Below are positions 27,825 to 36,971 of a stretch of 64,000 nucleotides of DNA, in pieces. Position 1 is the stretch's first letter. Every line of letters starts with the position of its first letter. The position numbers and the translations under genes are program-made. Origin of the DNA: CAIZQW01 sp942493055 (lineage in GTDB: Bacteria; Verrucomicrobiota; Kiritimatiellia; RFP12; UBA1067); the NCBI GenBank assembly GCA_942493055.1, contig OW818680.1:5766001-5830000 (forward strand), in the 5' to 3' direction. The notes beneath the pieces are model-generated. The model was given only the letters and a program-made list of their open reading frames with translations. It searched no databases and was not told where the DNA came from.

Positions 27825-29852
27825 ATGCAGTCGAAGAAAATGATTCTTTCAGCAGCCAGTCTGCTGCTGGTTCTCTCGTTGTTGACATCAGCTTTTGCAG
27901 CGACAGATCCGCTTATCGTTCTAGATGCTTCAGGTCTGGCCCTCGGCACGGACTTGGCGGCTTGGCCCAATACCGGAACACTCGGTGGAACGTTTAATAA
28001 ATTCACTGGAGGGTTCGGGCCGGAAGTAGCTATGGTTGCGGGCAAAAAGGCTGTCAATTTCATACAGCCGGATTCATCTGGTTCTTCGCGACGAACGCTT
28101 GCGTCAACCCTCCCTGCGCCAACGGCTCTTTCTGGCAATAATCCTTGGACTATTTCTACGACTATTTACAGAAGCGCCACACAGCCGGGTGGCGAAAACT
28201 CCTACATGCAATGGGCCGGCGGATCTTACGAAAACGGGCAGTCAGCGATATTTTGCTATTATATAAACATGGCCTATATTCACTGGGGCAATGACAGCGG
28301 TTTCCAAGCCGTGCCCAGCGCCGGAGCATGGCATAATGTCACGATAACCTTTGATGGCACAAATGAAATCATCTATGTGGATGGCGCTTTCGACCGGACG
28401 ACTCCTCGAACGCTGAGCATCAACCCTGGTGGGTTGATGATGGTTGGAGGCAGGACGTGGCATGATGTACGAGGCGAAGACCAGTATTGGCGCTTCAATG
28501 GCGCGATCTCTTCTCTGAGAATCTTTGCTGGCGCTCTTACTGCCGGAGAGGTTACAGCTTTGGTAGCGACTCCTAAGCATACGATCACTATAACAAGCGG
28601 AGCAGGGGGGACGATCAGTCCAAGCGGTACCGGCGGTGTATTGACAGTTGATGAAGGTGACAATCCCGTGTTTGCCATCGCGCCGTCTTTAGGATACAGG
28701 ATTTTAGATGTGCTTGTGGATGAGGTGAGCAACCCGGGGGCCGTCAACAGTGGGAGTTACACGTTTTTCAATGTAACCACCAATCATACGATCATGGCCA
28801 CCTTTGAACAGTTGCCCAAGCAGCTTGTATACGGCAAGGTCACGGACGGTTCGTCTGGAGTTATAGGTGCAAAGGTCTATTTCAAGATAAGTGCGAACGC
28901 CTCGGTCAACCCGACCTTTATGACCAATACAGTCGACGCCGCAGGTAACTTTTCCATGTTGCTGCCTCCCGGCAATTGGTATACGACGGCGAGTGAACTG
29001 CACTACTTCACACCGGCTGATGCGACGTTCACAGTCGCCTCCACGCCAGTAACGCTTCCGGACATTGCGCTGACTGCGAATCCGAACTGGGCGGTCTTGT
29101 TCTCGATGAACACCGATCATTTAAGTGCCATTGCGGACGGTGCCCGCATTAACACCTGGGAGGGTTTTTCAGCCTATACCACTTATAATAACGGTGCTCC
29201 CTTGCTGGGTCCCACGGTCCAGGTTATTGATGGCATCACGTGGGAAAAGAATGTTGTTGCAAACTACAATGACCAGGTATCGCCGACTATTCATGCCCGT
29301 GGAGACGGATTTAATGTTGGAACGTTTGTATCCGGCATGCTGGCTGAGGGGGTGACGATTGTTGCTGTTGTCAAACCTGAGTATAAGACCTTTATCGGTG
29401 AGCCACGGGGTGAGATCGTTGATATCTTTTACGGAGAGTTGTTTCTTGCAACCAAGAAGGGTACGGGTGAAGTCATTGTCTGCACCAGGGGTTATAACCA
29501 GCGAAATACAGGGTATAACATTCCAGACGGACAAAAGACCATCCTCTCGCTTGTGGTTCAGCCGAACGGCAATGTTGAGTTGTTTGCGAACGGGGAGTCG
29601 AAGTGGACGTATTCCAGCGGCGCAAACTACTCCTCGCTGAAGTGGCATGGAACGTTCGATAAGATCACAGTCGGGCGCAACGCGTGGGACGGCTGGTCAG
29701 CCTTCAACGGTAATATTGGTGACGTCTATGTTTACAAGACAGCGCTTGATGACAGAACGCGTCAGACCCTGCAAGCGAATCTGGCTGTCAAATTTGGAAT
29801 TACCGGAGTTCCCTTCCCTCCACCTTTTGGCACGAAGATATTTCTCCGCTAG
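27825..29852 (+). CDS. Secreted LamG surface protein with InlB-type and carboxypeptidase-regulatory-like domains (675 aa)
   Basis: A strong SD (AAGGAGGAG, 27811-27819) fixes ATG 27825; an upstream in-frame GTG at 27768 is rejected. The signal peptide is cleaved after SAFA (about residue 25). Domains: LamG (about 30-245, WRFNGAISSLRIFAGALTAG); an InlB B-repeat-like unit (about 250-325, ITITSGAGGTISPSGTGG ... IMATFEQ); a carboxypeptidase-regulatory-like beta-sandwich (about 330-410, YGKVTDGSSGVIGAKVYFKI); and a second LamG (about 415-660). The C-terminus ends PPPFGTKIFLR, a short tail resembling those of two other proteins here (39500 and 44612 ends). No catalytic motif is seen, so it is probably an adhesin or glycan binder. 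It is controlled by operator copy A. Confidence 0.82.
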   Translation: MQSKKMILSAASLLLVLSLLTSAFAATDPLIVLDASGLALGTDLAAWPNTGTLGGTFNKFTGGFGPEVAMVAGKKAVNFIQPDSSGSSRRTLASTLPAPTALSGNNPWTISTTIYRSATQPGGENSYMQWAGGSYENGQSAIFCYYINMAYIHWGNDSGFQAVPSAGAWHNVTITFDGTNEIIYVDGAFDRTTPRTLSINPGGLMMVGGRTWHDVRGEDQYWRFNGAISSLRIFAGALTAGEVTALVATPKHTITITSGAGGTISPSGTGGVLTVDEGDNPVFAIAPSLGYRILDVLVDEVSNPGAVNSGSYTFFNVTTNHTIMATFEQLPKQLVYGKVTDGSSGVIGAKVYFKISANASVNPTFMTNTVDAAGNFSMLLPPGNWYTTASELHYFTPADATFTVASTPVTLPDIALTANPNWAVLFSMNTDHLSAIADGARINTWEGFSAYTTYNNGAPLLGPTVQVIDGITWEKNVVANYNDQVSPTIHARGDGFNVGTFVSGMLAEGVTIVAVVKPEYKTFIGEPRGEIVDIFYGELFLATKKGTGEVIVCTRGYNQRNTGYNIPDGQKTILSLVVQPNGNVELFANGESKWTYSSGANYSSLKWHGTFDKITVGRNAWDGWSAFNGNIGDVYVYKTALDDRTRQTLQANLAVKFGITGVPFPPPFGTKIFLR

Positions 29853-29945
29853 TAATGATCAGAAATGCCAGTTGACACAGGTGAGAATCTGACGACGATG
29901 GGACTCAAGATTATGATCTATTAAGGTCGATTTTAGAGTGACAAG

Positions 29946-29982
29946 ACCGCACCGGGGAGGCTCTCCGGTGCGGTTCCTGTTT
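29946..29982 (+). terminator. Rho-independent terminator after the LamG gene
   Basis: ACCGCACCGG (29946-29955) pairs perfectly with CCGGTGCGGT (29965-29974) over a 9-base loop, followed by TCCTGTTT. The stem is strong, but the U-tract is interrupted. Confidence 0.65.
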
Positions 29983-30010
29983 AATAACGCGAATAAATCC
30001 ATTTTTAGGA

Positions 30011-30038
30011 TTGTATGCAACAAGAAAACAGGTAAAAT
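30011..30038 (+). promoter_or_regulatory. Predicted promoter of the NPCBM cytochrome gene
   Basis: TTGTAT (30011-30016), a 16-bp spacer and TAAAAT (30033-30038), placed between the preceding terminator and ATG 30073. No tandem half-sites are present. Confidence 0.35.
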
Positions 30039-30072
30039 AAAAAGACGTTTTATAAATGTAATAGGGGAAAAC

Positions 30073-33000
30073 ATGAATAGTCGGATGGTCGTTTTTTTAA
30101 TTGGGCTGAACAGTTGCTTGCTTTCAAGCGTTGCCGTTGCACAGAAGGAGTTGTCACTGGAGGAGGTGGGCAAGCTGGGCGATGCCGCTGCCGTGCGGTT
30201 TGTGAGTCCAATGGTGACAGTCAAGACTCCGGGGCATAAGATCGAGGTCGAGGCGGATGTGCGTGGTGCCAAGATCATGGCCCTCATAGTAACCGACGGA
30301 GGAAACGGTTATGGGTGTGACCATACGGACCTCCTTGAGCCGCGTCTCATCGGGTCTTTTGGCGAAAAGAAACTAACGGAGCTGAACTACATTCACGGAG
30401 AGACCGGGTGGGGGGCGATCAATAAGAATAAGAGTGTTGCTGGAAGCCCGCTCAAGGTCGAGGACCGCACCTACCTGAATGGCATCGGCATCCATTCGCC
30501 CGGCATCTTGATGTATGCGCTTCCAGAGGGAACGGAATCGTTTAAGGCGGGCGTAGCCTTGGATAATTCAGGGACATCACAGGGTAACCCCGCCGCAAGT
30601 TCCATACAGTTTATTGTCTATGCAGCCCCCCCTCCGGATGCCATGCTTCGTGCGTTCCGGCTGGAATCCCTGCCGGACTTGGAGGCCAAGAAGCGATTAG
30701 AGGAGACCCTTTCTAAGCACGGGGACTCCTTTGCGATGAAAGAATACATGATGCTGCAACGCGAAATCACGACGCCACCCCGCGCTCATGGAGGTGTGAC
30801 GGATAAAGAGACGCGCGCGACGCAAGCCTTGAACAATCAAGCCACAATCTGGAAAAGCGATCGTGACCCTCTGGATGTGCGCGTACGTCGTCTCCGTGCA
30901 CTCTATGATGATTTGAAAGGGGCTGTGAATCTCTCTGCATGCGAGGCACGCCTTGTTGATCTTGAAAAAGTGTGCAAGGAACTGCCGCTGACTGCGACGG
31001 ATATGCGCATCGAGGCGTATTTGCGCGCAGATGAGCTCTGCCGCGAAATCGCACTCAAGAATCCGATTTTAGCAAAGATCGATAGATTGCTCTTCATTAC
31101 GCGGGAAGCGCTCAGAGCGGATGAGTTCCGTTATGGAACGCACATGTGCGATCAATATTTCGGGTTCCATGCGACGCGCCTCGGTGAAGTTAAGGGGAAC
31201 GGACTGTTTGCCCTTGAGAAGCCCTTTAGCAAAGACCAGAAGGTTGTCAATCTTCTGGAGAGCAGTGTCATTCAGAATGGACGCATGAAGGGCGAGAAGC
31301 TCGGGGATGGCGGCTTCTTGCGTCCGGATGTATCCTTTGATGGCAAGCGCATCCTCTTCAGCTATACAGACGGCATCGGCCCTGTTCGGAAATGGGATGA
31401 GAAGAACTGCTTCCACGTCTTTTCTGTCAACAGCGACGGAACTGACTTGCGCATGGTTACCGACGGGGAGGTCAATGACCTCTTCCCCACCTGGCTGCCC
31501 AATGGACGCATCGTGTTTATCACAGAGCGTCGCGGCGGATATGGCCGTTGCCATGGACGTCCCGTGCCGAGCTTTACGTTGCACTCCATGTATGATGATG
31601 GTACGGACATCGTGCGTTTCAGTCCGCATGAAACCAATGAGTGGCTGCCCAGTGTCGATCAGGCAGGCATGATCGTCTATACGCGCTGGGACTATGTGGA
31701 CCGCGGCTTCAACCAGGCGCACCATCCCTGGATCACCTACCCGGATGGACGCGACTCCCGTGCCATCAACGGAAACACCCATGTCTCGGAGCGAACAGCA
31801 CCTCACATGATCATGAATGTACGGGCGATTCCTGATTCACCCTGCTATGTGGGGTTGGCAGCGGGACATCACACCGAGTCACGCGGGTCGCTGGTCTGGA
31901 TTGATCCGCGTATCCCGGATGATGATGCGATGGCGCAGATTAAGCGCGTGACACCGGATCAGCTCTTCCCTGAATCCGAGTTCTATATCACAAAGGCATC
32001 GGGCGCTTATGCGTCGCCCTGGCCTCTTTCTGAAAAATATCTGCTCTGTGTTTATGATGGCTATGCCAATGCCCAGTATGGCGAGATTGTGGATATCAAG
32101 CGCAATTATGGGATTACGTTGCTGGATGTCTTTGGCAATCGTGTGCTGATCTATCGTAATCCGCAGATCTCCTGCCTGGATCCAATGCCGTTGATAGCGC
32201 GTAAACGTCCGCCCGTGCTACAGCACGGCACCTTGGTGGGGTTGCCCCCGCATCCCGACGGATCAAAGCCAACACCGATTCCCGCAGACAAGCTTCCGAA
32301 AATGGCGAAGGTCGGTCTGATGAATGTCTATAATTCGCGCCGCCCCTTCCCGGCGGATACAAAAATCACCGCGCTGCGCGTCTGGCAGGTCCTTCCCAAG
32401 ACCACCCCGATCGCCAATAATCCGCGCATGGGCATGGGGGATCAGAAACCCACGCGCCTCTGCTTGGGCACTGTTCCTGTTGACCCCGATGGCAGCGCCT
32501 TCTTCGAAGTTCCAGTAGGGGCGCCCATCTTTTTACATGCGCTGGGAGAAGACGGCTCTGCCGTGCAGGGGATGCGCAGCATCACCTATACCTTCCCCGG
32601 CGAAACACTCATGTGCAATGGATGCCACGACCAGCGCGTGGGTTCCCAGCCCCCTCGCATTCAGCCCACGGCCATGAAGCGCAAGCCATCTGCCATCACG
32701 CCTGAAGGCGACGGAACGAACCCCTTCAATTACCCGAGGCTTGTGCAGCCGATCCTGGAGAAGAATTGCGTGACCTGCCATAATCAGAAACGCGCGGAAG
32801 GCAAAAAGACTCCTGACTTGTCCAAGGGCGACTGGGCAAAGAATGCTCACAAATTCTACACATCGTTCAATCAGTTGAAACCTTATGTCATGTTCTATGA
32901 TAGCGCCTCTTTCACCCAGTCCTACACGGAGCCCGGAAAGTTTGGCGCACGCGGATCAAAGCTCTACCAGATGCTCCGCAAGGGACACCATGAGGTCAAA

Positions 33001-33123
33001 CTCACAGACGACGAGTGGCGTCGCCTGATCATCTGGCTCGATTCCAATTGCACCTATTTTGGACATGAGGCAGAGATTGACAAGCAGGCCGCAGGCGAGA
33101 TCGTCCCGATTCCGATGTATTGA
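30073..33123 (+). CDS. HzsA-related propeller/diheme c-type cytochrome with N-terminal NPCBM domain (1016 aa)
   Basis: GGGGAAA (30064-30070) supports ATG 30073; the longer frame from GTG 29938 runs through the terminator and is rejected. The signal peptide ends near SVAVA-QKEL (about residue 23). An NPCBM-type carbohydrate-binding module follows (about 45-190; YLNGIGIHSPGILMYALPEG). A helical linker (about 195-330) leads to MCDQYFGFHATRLGEVKGN, a motif shared with the third paralogue. The PD40 propeller has FSVNSDGTDLRMVTDGEV, TWLPNGRIVFITERRGGYG and IVYTRWDYVDRGF. Heme sites are CNGCH (848-852) and CVTCH (899-903). The last 100 residues resemble those of the other two paralogues (RRLIIWLDSNCTYFG). 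Role and partners are as for the paralogue at 24810; the substrate is not known. Confidence 0.83.
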   Translation: MNSRMVVFLIGLNSCLLSSVAVAQKELSLEEVGKLGDAAAVRFVSPMVTVKTPGHKIEVEADVRGAKIMALIVTDGGNGYGCDHTDLLEPRLIGSFGEKKLTELNYIHGETGWGAINKNKSVAGSPLKVEDRTYLNGIGIHSPGILMYALPEGTESFKAGVALDNSGTSQGNPAASSIQFIVYAAPPPDAMLRAFRLESLPDLEAKKRLEETLSKHGDSFAMKEYMMLQREITTPPRAHGGVTDKETRATQALNNQATIWKSDRDPLDVRVRRLRALYDDLKGAVNLSACEARLVDLEKVCKELPLTATDMRIEAYLRADELCREIALKNPILAKIDRLLFITREALRADEFRYGTHMCDQYFGFHATRLGEVKGNGLFALEKPFSKDQKVVNLLESSVIQNGRMKGEKLGDGGFLRPDVSFDGKRILFSYTDGIGPVRKWDEKNCFHVFSVNSDGTDLRMVTDGEVNDLFPTWLPNGRIVFITERRGGYGRCHGRPVPSFTLHSMYDDGTDIVRFSPHETNEWLPSVDQAGMIVYTRWDYVDRGFNQAHHPWITYPDGRDSRAINGNTHVSERTAPHMIMNVRAIPDSPCYVGLAAGHHTESRGSLVWIDPRIPDDDAMAQIKRVTPDQLFPESEFYITKASGAYASPWPLSEKYLLCVYDGYANAQYGEIVDIKRNYGITLLDVFGNRVLIYRNPQISCLDPMPLIARKRPPVLQHGTLVGLPPHPDGSKPTPIPADKLPKMAKVGLMNVYNSRRPFPADTKITALRVWQVLPKTTPIANNPRMGMGDQKPTRLCLGTVPVDPDGSAFFEVPVGAPIFLHALGEDGSAVQGMRSITYTFPGETLMCNGCHDQRVGSQPPRIQPTAMKRKPSAITPEGDGTNPFNYPRLVQPILEKNCVTCHNQKRAEGKKTPDLSKGDWAKNAHKFYTSFNQLKPYVMFYDSASFTQSYTEPGKFGARGSKLYQMLRKGHHEVKLTDDEWRRLIIWLDSNCTYFGHEAEIDKQAAGEIVPIPMY

Positions 33124-33156
33124 ACGAAGTTAACGAATGGATGGGGCTTTTTTTAT

Positions 33157-33255
33157 CGCAAAGAACGCAAAGAACACAGAGGAAAGAGATGTGTCCCTGA
33201 TAACGAGAACAAAGCATTTAGAAGTTGATCTTTGCGCGCCTTGTGTTCTTTGCGG
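33157..33255. repeat. Intergenic inverted repeat of CGCAAAGAACACA
   Basis: CGCAAAGAACACA (33166-33178), preceded by a related CGCAAAGAA copy at 33157, is exactly inverted at 33242-33254. Together they fill most of the 183-bp gap between two HzsA-related genes. CGCAAAGA-type repeats are common between genes in PVC and other environmental bacteria (from memory). No gene is visible in the gap. Confidence 0.5.
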
Positions 33256-33306
33256 TGAATATTTTAGATTATGCTAGCGGTTAAAGAATGGAACCCTGTT
33301 TCATAG

Positions 33307-36177
33307 ATGAGGAAAATTACTGTGATTAAGCAACTCATTTGGTGGTCTGTTTTGTTTTTTTCAACTTCTTGCTGGTCAAATAGTGCGCGTGAGATGCTCG
33401 AACGCGACTGGATGCGGCAGTTGGGAAAGCGTTTCGGGGCTGCTGAGAAGCCTGGAGCGGTTGTCACGCCTGCACAGGATGCCTCGCATGCTGTTGATGG
33501 CAAGACGGATGAGCCCTGGGGGTTTCATACGCAGTTGGAAGACAACCCCTGGTGGCAAGTAGACTTGGGCGAGGTCCGGAAAATTGACCGCGTCATTCTC
33601 CACAATCGAGGGGATGCCTTCCCGGAACGTGCGGCTCATGTGAAACTGTCGGTTTCGGTGGACGGAAAAACAGGCTATGAAATTTTTAAGAACAGCGGAA
33701 AATCCTTTGGTACGGGAGAAACTGCGCTCACCATCCCCTGTGTTGGAAAAGAAGCACGCTTCATCCGTCTCCAGTTGCCAGGCAAAACCTATTTCCATTT
33801 GAATGAGGTGCAAGTCTTTGCTGTGGGGAGTGATGCCAATGTGGCGCTCAAACGACCTGCGACACAGTCGAGCGTGTCTCAATGGTCAAAGCCCGCAGCG
33901 GATACTGTAAAAGACATCCCGGTTGAGTTATTAAAAAACGCCGTAAAAAAGGAGATAGAGCGCGGCCAGGCTTTGGCAAAAGAGTTTGCATTATTGGGGA
34001 AAGAGAAATCAGCTACAGGACAGGCTTCACAAAAATTTGAAGCTGCACTGGCTTCATTAGTTGTGCCGGCAACGGATGAAAAAGAAGCATGGAAGCGCTA
34101 TTATTTCGGGGTACGTACTGCGATTCGCGAGCTATGCATGGCGAATCCCTTGTTGGATTTTGATAAGCTGATTGTCACCAAGCTTGTTGAGCCCGGCTGG
34201 ATCAATCACATGTCTGATCAATATTACGGCTGGTGGTCGCGTCCCGGCGGTGGGATCTATAGCTTAGAGGACTTCAAGAGCGGATCACCTCAAGAGACCT
34301 GCCTCACCTCTTCCTTTGCCCCAGGCTGCTTTCAGCGTCCGACGCTCTCGTATGACGGGAAGCGCATCCTCTTTGCCTATTGCAAGTTTTATAAAAACCT
34401 TGCTGAAAATCCGAACAAGATTGATAAGCCGAATATGCCGGAGGATTCCTATTATCACCTGTTCGAAATGAATGTGGACGGTTCCGGATTAAAACAACTG
34501 ACAAGCGGTAAGTATAATGACTTTGACGGACGCTACTTGCCGGACGGCCGCATTGTTTTTCTCTCAACACGACGCGGACATGCCATCCAATACACGCAGA
34601 AGCACGTGGATGCGACGCTCAAAGACAAGGAGCTGCCCGAGTCCTATGTGCGTTGCGGGGGTGATACAAAACGGCCGGTGGCGGTCTACACGCTGCACAC
34701 GATGGCTGCGGATGGGACGGATATGAAGACCATTTCGCCGTTTGAAATGTTTGAGTGGACGCCGGCGGTTGCCAATGACGGACGTATTATCTACGCGCGC
34801 TGGGATTATGTGGATCGCAGTAATCAGCCGTATATGAAATTGTGGAGCATGAATCCGGACGGGACGAGTCCGTCACATGTCTTTGGTAATTACACGGAGA
34901 GTCCGAACACTGTCTTTGAAGCTGTTTCTGTTCCGAATTCGCGGAAGTTTGTCTTTACGGGAGGTGCCCATCATGCGAATACAGGCGGGAGCTTGGTGTT
35001 GCTGGATCCGTCAAAGGGTGAGGATGGCCCGGAGCCGATGACACGCCTGACACCCGAGGTGCCCTTCCCGGAGACGGAGACGAAGCCTCACGAAAAGCGT
35101 TATCTCACGCACTATTATGCATCTCCCTGGCCTTTGTCGGAAACGACCTTTCTGACGGCCTGGAGTTGGGAGGGGCTGTATTCGCATTTCCAGCAGAGCC
35201 CCGGCAATGGCATGGGCGTATACTATTACGACGTGCATGGCAATCTGGAGTTGCTCTGTGCGGACGAGCAGTTTCAAGTTCAGCATCCGATACCCGTGCG
35301 GCCGCGTCCTGTGCCGCCGATTATTCAGAGCCAGTTGCCGAAGGATGCCCCTTTGAAGGGGACCTTTATGCTGACAGACGTCTACAACAGCCGTCAGAAA
35401 TATCCTGAGGGCGAAAAGATCACACACCTGCGAATTGTCGGCGTGCCGCCGAAGACCCATCCGCGGATGAACTTTCCAGAGCTCGGCCTCACACGGGATG
35501 ATCCAGGCAAGTGCGTGCTCGGGAAGGTGCCGGTTGAGAAGGACGGCTCCGCCTACTTTGAGGCCCCTTCTAATATGACCCTCTTCTTCCAGGCGCTCAA
35601 CGCAGAAGGGCGTGTTGTTCAGACCATGCGGAGCGCGACCTATCTGCAGCCCGGAAACGTCCTCTCCTGCAATGGCTGTCACGAAGAGCGTCATGCTGCT
35701 CAGCAGCCTGCGTTAAAGACCACGCTGGCCTCACAGCGCGCCCCCTCCAAGATCGCGCCGGAATATGAAGGCAGCGCTCCCTTCCGCTTTGACCGTCTGG
35801 TCTGCCCTGTGCTGAAGAACACCTGTGCCGCGTGTCACACCGGCAAGGAAAAGGAGACGTTTGCTTTTTCTGCAGAGCCCTACAAGGCGTGGCAGCAGTT
35901 GACCAAAGCGGGCAACCCCTCTATCGCATCATTAGTCTCACATCAATACCGCGCAATGCCATACTCCAACCCCGGAGAGAACATCGCGACTAAAGCCGCT
36001 TTGACACGACATCTGCGGGATTTGAAGAAAGAGAAGAAGGTTTCGGAAGAAGATTATCGCCGTCTCCTCCTCTGGATGGATATTTATGGCCAATATTTAG
36101 GCTCCTTCTCCGAAGAACAGGAGAGAGAGCAAATCGAGCTGCTTAAAAATATGGATGTTATCCAGCACGCGACGTGA
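33307..36177 (+). CDS. HzsA-related propeller/diheme c-type cytochrome with N-terminal F5/8C (discoidin-like) domain (956 aa)
   Basis: A signal peptide (about 1-23) is followed by a F5/8 type C, galactose-binding-like domain (about 35-190; PWWQVDLGEVRKIDRVILHN and ARFIRLQLPGKTYFHLNEVQ). A helical segment leads to HMSDQYYGWWSRPGGG and the PD40 propeller (about 340-620; MNVDGSGLKQLTSG, YLPDGRIVFLSTRRG and RIIYARWDYVDRSN). Heme sites are CNGCHEERHAAQQ (788-792) and CAACH (840-844). The C-terminal part ends with RRLLLWMDIYGQYLGSF, the same element as in the other two paralogues. No good SD is visible. It differs from its neighbours almost only in the N-terminal glycan-binding module, which suggests that targeting rather than chemistry has diversified. 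Confidence 0.83.
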   Translation: MRKITVIKQLIWWSVLFFSTSCWSNSAREMLERDWMRQLGKRFGAAEKPGAVVTPAQDASHAVDGKTDEPWGFHTQLEDNPWWQVDLGEVRKIDRVILHNRGDAFPERAAHVKLSVSVDGKTGYEIFKNSGKSFGTGETALTIPCVGKEARFIRLQLPGKTYFHLNEVQVFAVGSDANVALKRPATQSSVSQWSKPAADTVKDIPVELLKNAVKKEIERGQALAKEFALLGKEKSATGQASQKFEAALASLVVPATDEKEAWKRYYFGVRTAIRELCMANPLLDFDKLIVTKLVEPGWINHMSDQYYGWWSRPGGGIYSLEDFKSGSPQETCLTSSFAPGCFQRPTLSYDGKRILFAYCKFYKNLAENPNKIDKPNMPEDSYYHLFEMNVDGSGLKQLTSGKYNDFDGRYLPDGRIVFLSTRRGHAIQYTQKHVDATLKDKELPESYVRCGGDTKRPVAVYTLHTMAADGTDMKTISPFEMFEWTPAVANDGRIIYARWDYVDRSNQPYMKLWSMNPDGTSPSHVFGNYTESPNTVFEAVSVPNSRKFVFTGGAHHANTGGSLVLLDPSKGEDGPEPMTRLTPEVPFPETETKPHEKRYLTHYYASPWPLSETTFLTAWSWEGLYSHFQQSPGNGMGVYYYDVHGNLELLCADEQFQVQHPIPVRPRPVPPIIQSQLPKDAPLKGTFMLTDVYNSRQKYPEGEKITHLRIVGVPPKTHPRMNFPELGLTRDDPGKCVLGKVPVEKDGSAYFEAPSNMTLFFQALNAEGRVVQTMRSATYLQPGNVLSCNGCHEERHAAQQPALKTTLASQRAPSKIAPEYEGSAPFRFDRLVCPVLKNTCAACHTGKEKETFAFSAEPYKAWQQLTKAGNPSIASLVSHQYRAMPYSNPGENIATKAALTRHLRDLKKEKKVSEEDYRRLLLWMDIYGQYLGSFSEEQEREQIELLKNMDVIQHAT

Positions 36178-36869
36178 GTTTCGTTGGTGGCTTGATAGGG
36201 GGGCAGACAATGCTTTCAGTCATCCGTGCCGACGTCCCCGTCAACCTTTCCGGGGTATATGGTGGCAGAGCCGTCTCGGCTCTGTGCGGGCAAGATGCCC
36301 AATGCCACTAACTTTTCGCTACACTTTCATGCCACGTTCACTCCCGCGGCCACGACAGAGCGTGGCCCTCCAAGGCCCTGCGGATGGTTCCGCCAACGGC
36401 TACGGCGGACAGGTCGGCGAACCGTCCCTACCATGCGTTGCACGAGTCAGACGCAAAGCATGGTAGGGCGCGATCGCCGAGCGCGCCGTTGACTCGACCG
36501 CCCTCCCCTTTTAACCTCGTGCGTGCGTCCACTGAGTGGTCGCACGAAGATCTGTTCTTACTGTCAAACGCAGCTCAGGTGTTTGCGCGAGATAAGCCCC
36601 ACAAGCTTTTGAAACTGAATGTGTTAAAAACGATAAGCACCATGAAAAGTTAGTGACATTGGGCAAGATGCCCGCGCTCCTGTCCTGGCTGCAAGGGAAG
36701 GGAGCTTGGGCGCCTGCCCGCATGAAAAAGGCGCGTCCATTCCAGACGGCAAGGGGACAGACAAACCATTCCCCCGAACTTGCTTATCTTGAAGCCATTC
36801 TTGTCAGTACCGAATAAGCTAATCTTAGCCCCATTCGGGAAAGGCACGCCTTTCTCCAGAAGCTATATG
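36178..36869. repeat. Non-coding, repeat-rich gap with inverted repeats
   Basis: No convincing gene lies here; the short frames are built from repeats. CAGAGCCG (36266-36273) pairs with CGGCTCTG (36277-36284). A 30-base segment at 36288-36317 (GGGCAAGATGCCC plus 17 bases) is inverted at 36644-36673 with about 4 mismatches, bounding 386 bp. CCCTACCATGC (36426-36436) is exactly inverted at 36458-36468. The text is GC-rich, unlike the AT-rich promoter that follows. It may be the remnant of small non-autonomous elements. Confidence 0.55.
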
Positions 36870-36934
36870 TGAGCAAATTGTGCTAGCATTTGAGCATGGA
36901 GTGCATTTACATTTTGGCAAGGTCGTGGTACCTT
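36870..36934 (+). promoter_or_regulatory. AraC-type tandem operator and promoter, copy B
   Basis: Two clean half-sites, TGAGCA-AATT-GTGC (36870-36883) and TGAGCA-TGGA-GTGC (36891-36904), are spaced 21 bp. One base later comes -35 TTTACA (36906-36911), then a 17-bp spacer and TACCTT (36929-36934). It drives the probable operon 36972-51230. Confidence 0.75.
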
Positions 36935-36971
36935 TATTAGCAATGTTAGGACAAATCAGGAGGAACTGAGT

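Noticed and set aside
29938..30072. Longer N-terminus for the NPCBM cytochrome
   Set aside because: It would translate through a strong terminator hairpin; ATG 30073 has an SD and a signal peptide.
24810..36177. Anammox hydrazine synthase
   Set aside because: Only alpha-subunit-like propeller/diheme proteins occur, in three copies with lectin domains; no beta/gamma subunit or hydrazine dehydrogenase is nearby.
36155..36723. Small frames of 70-103 codons in the non-coding gap
   Set aside because: They arise from GC-rich inverted repeats, overlap on both strands and lack SD sites or similarity.
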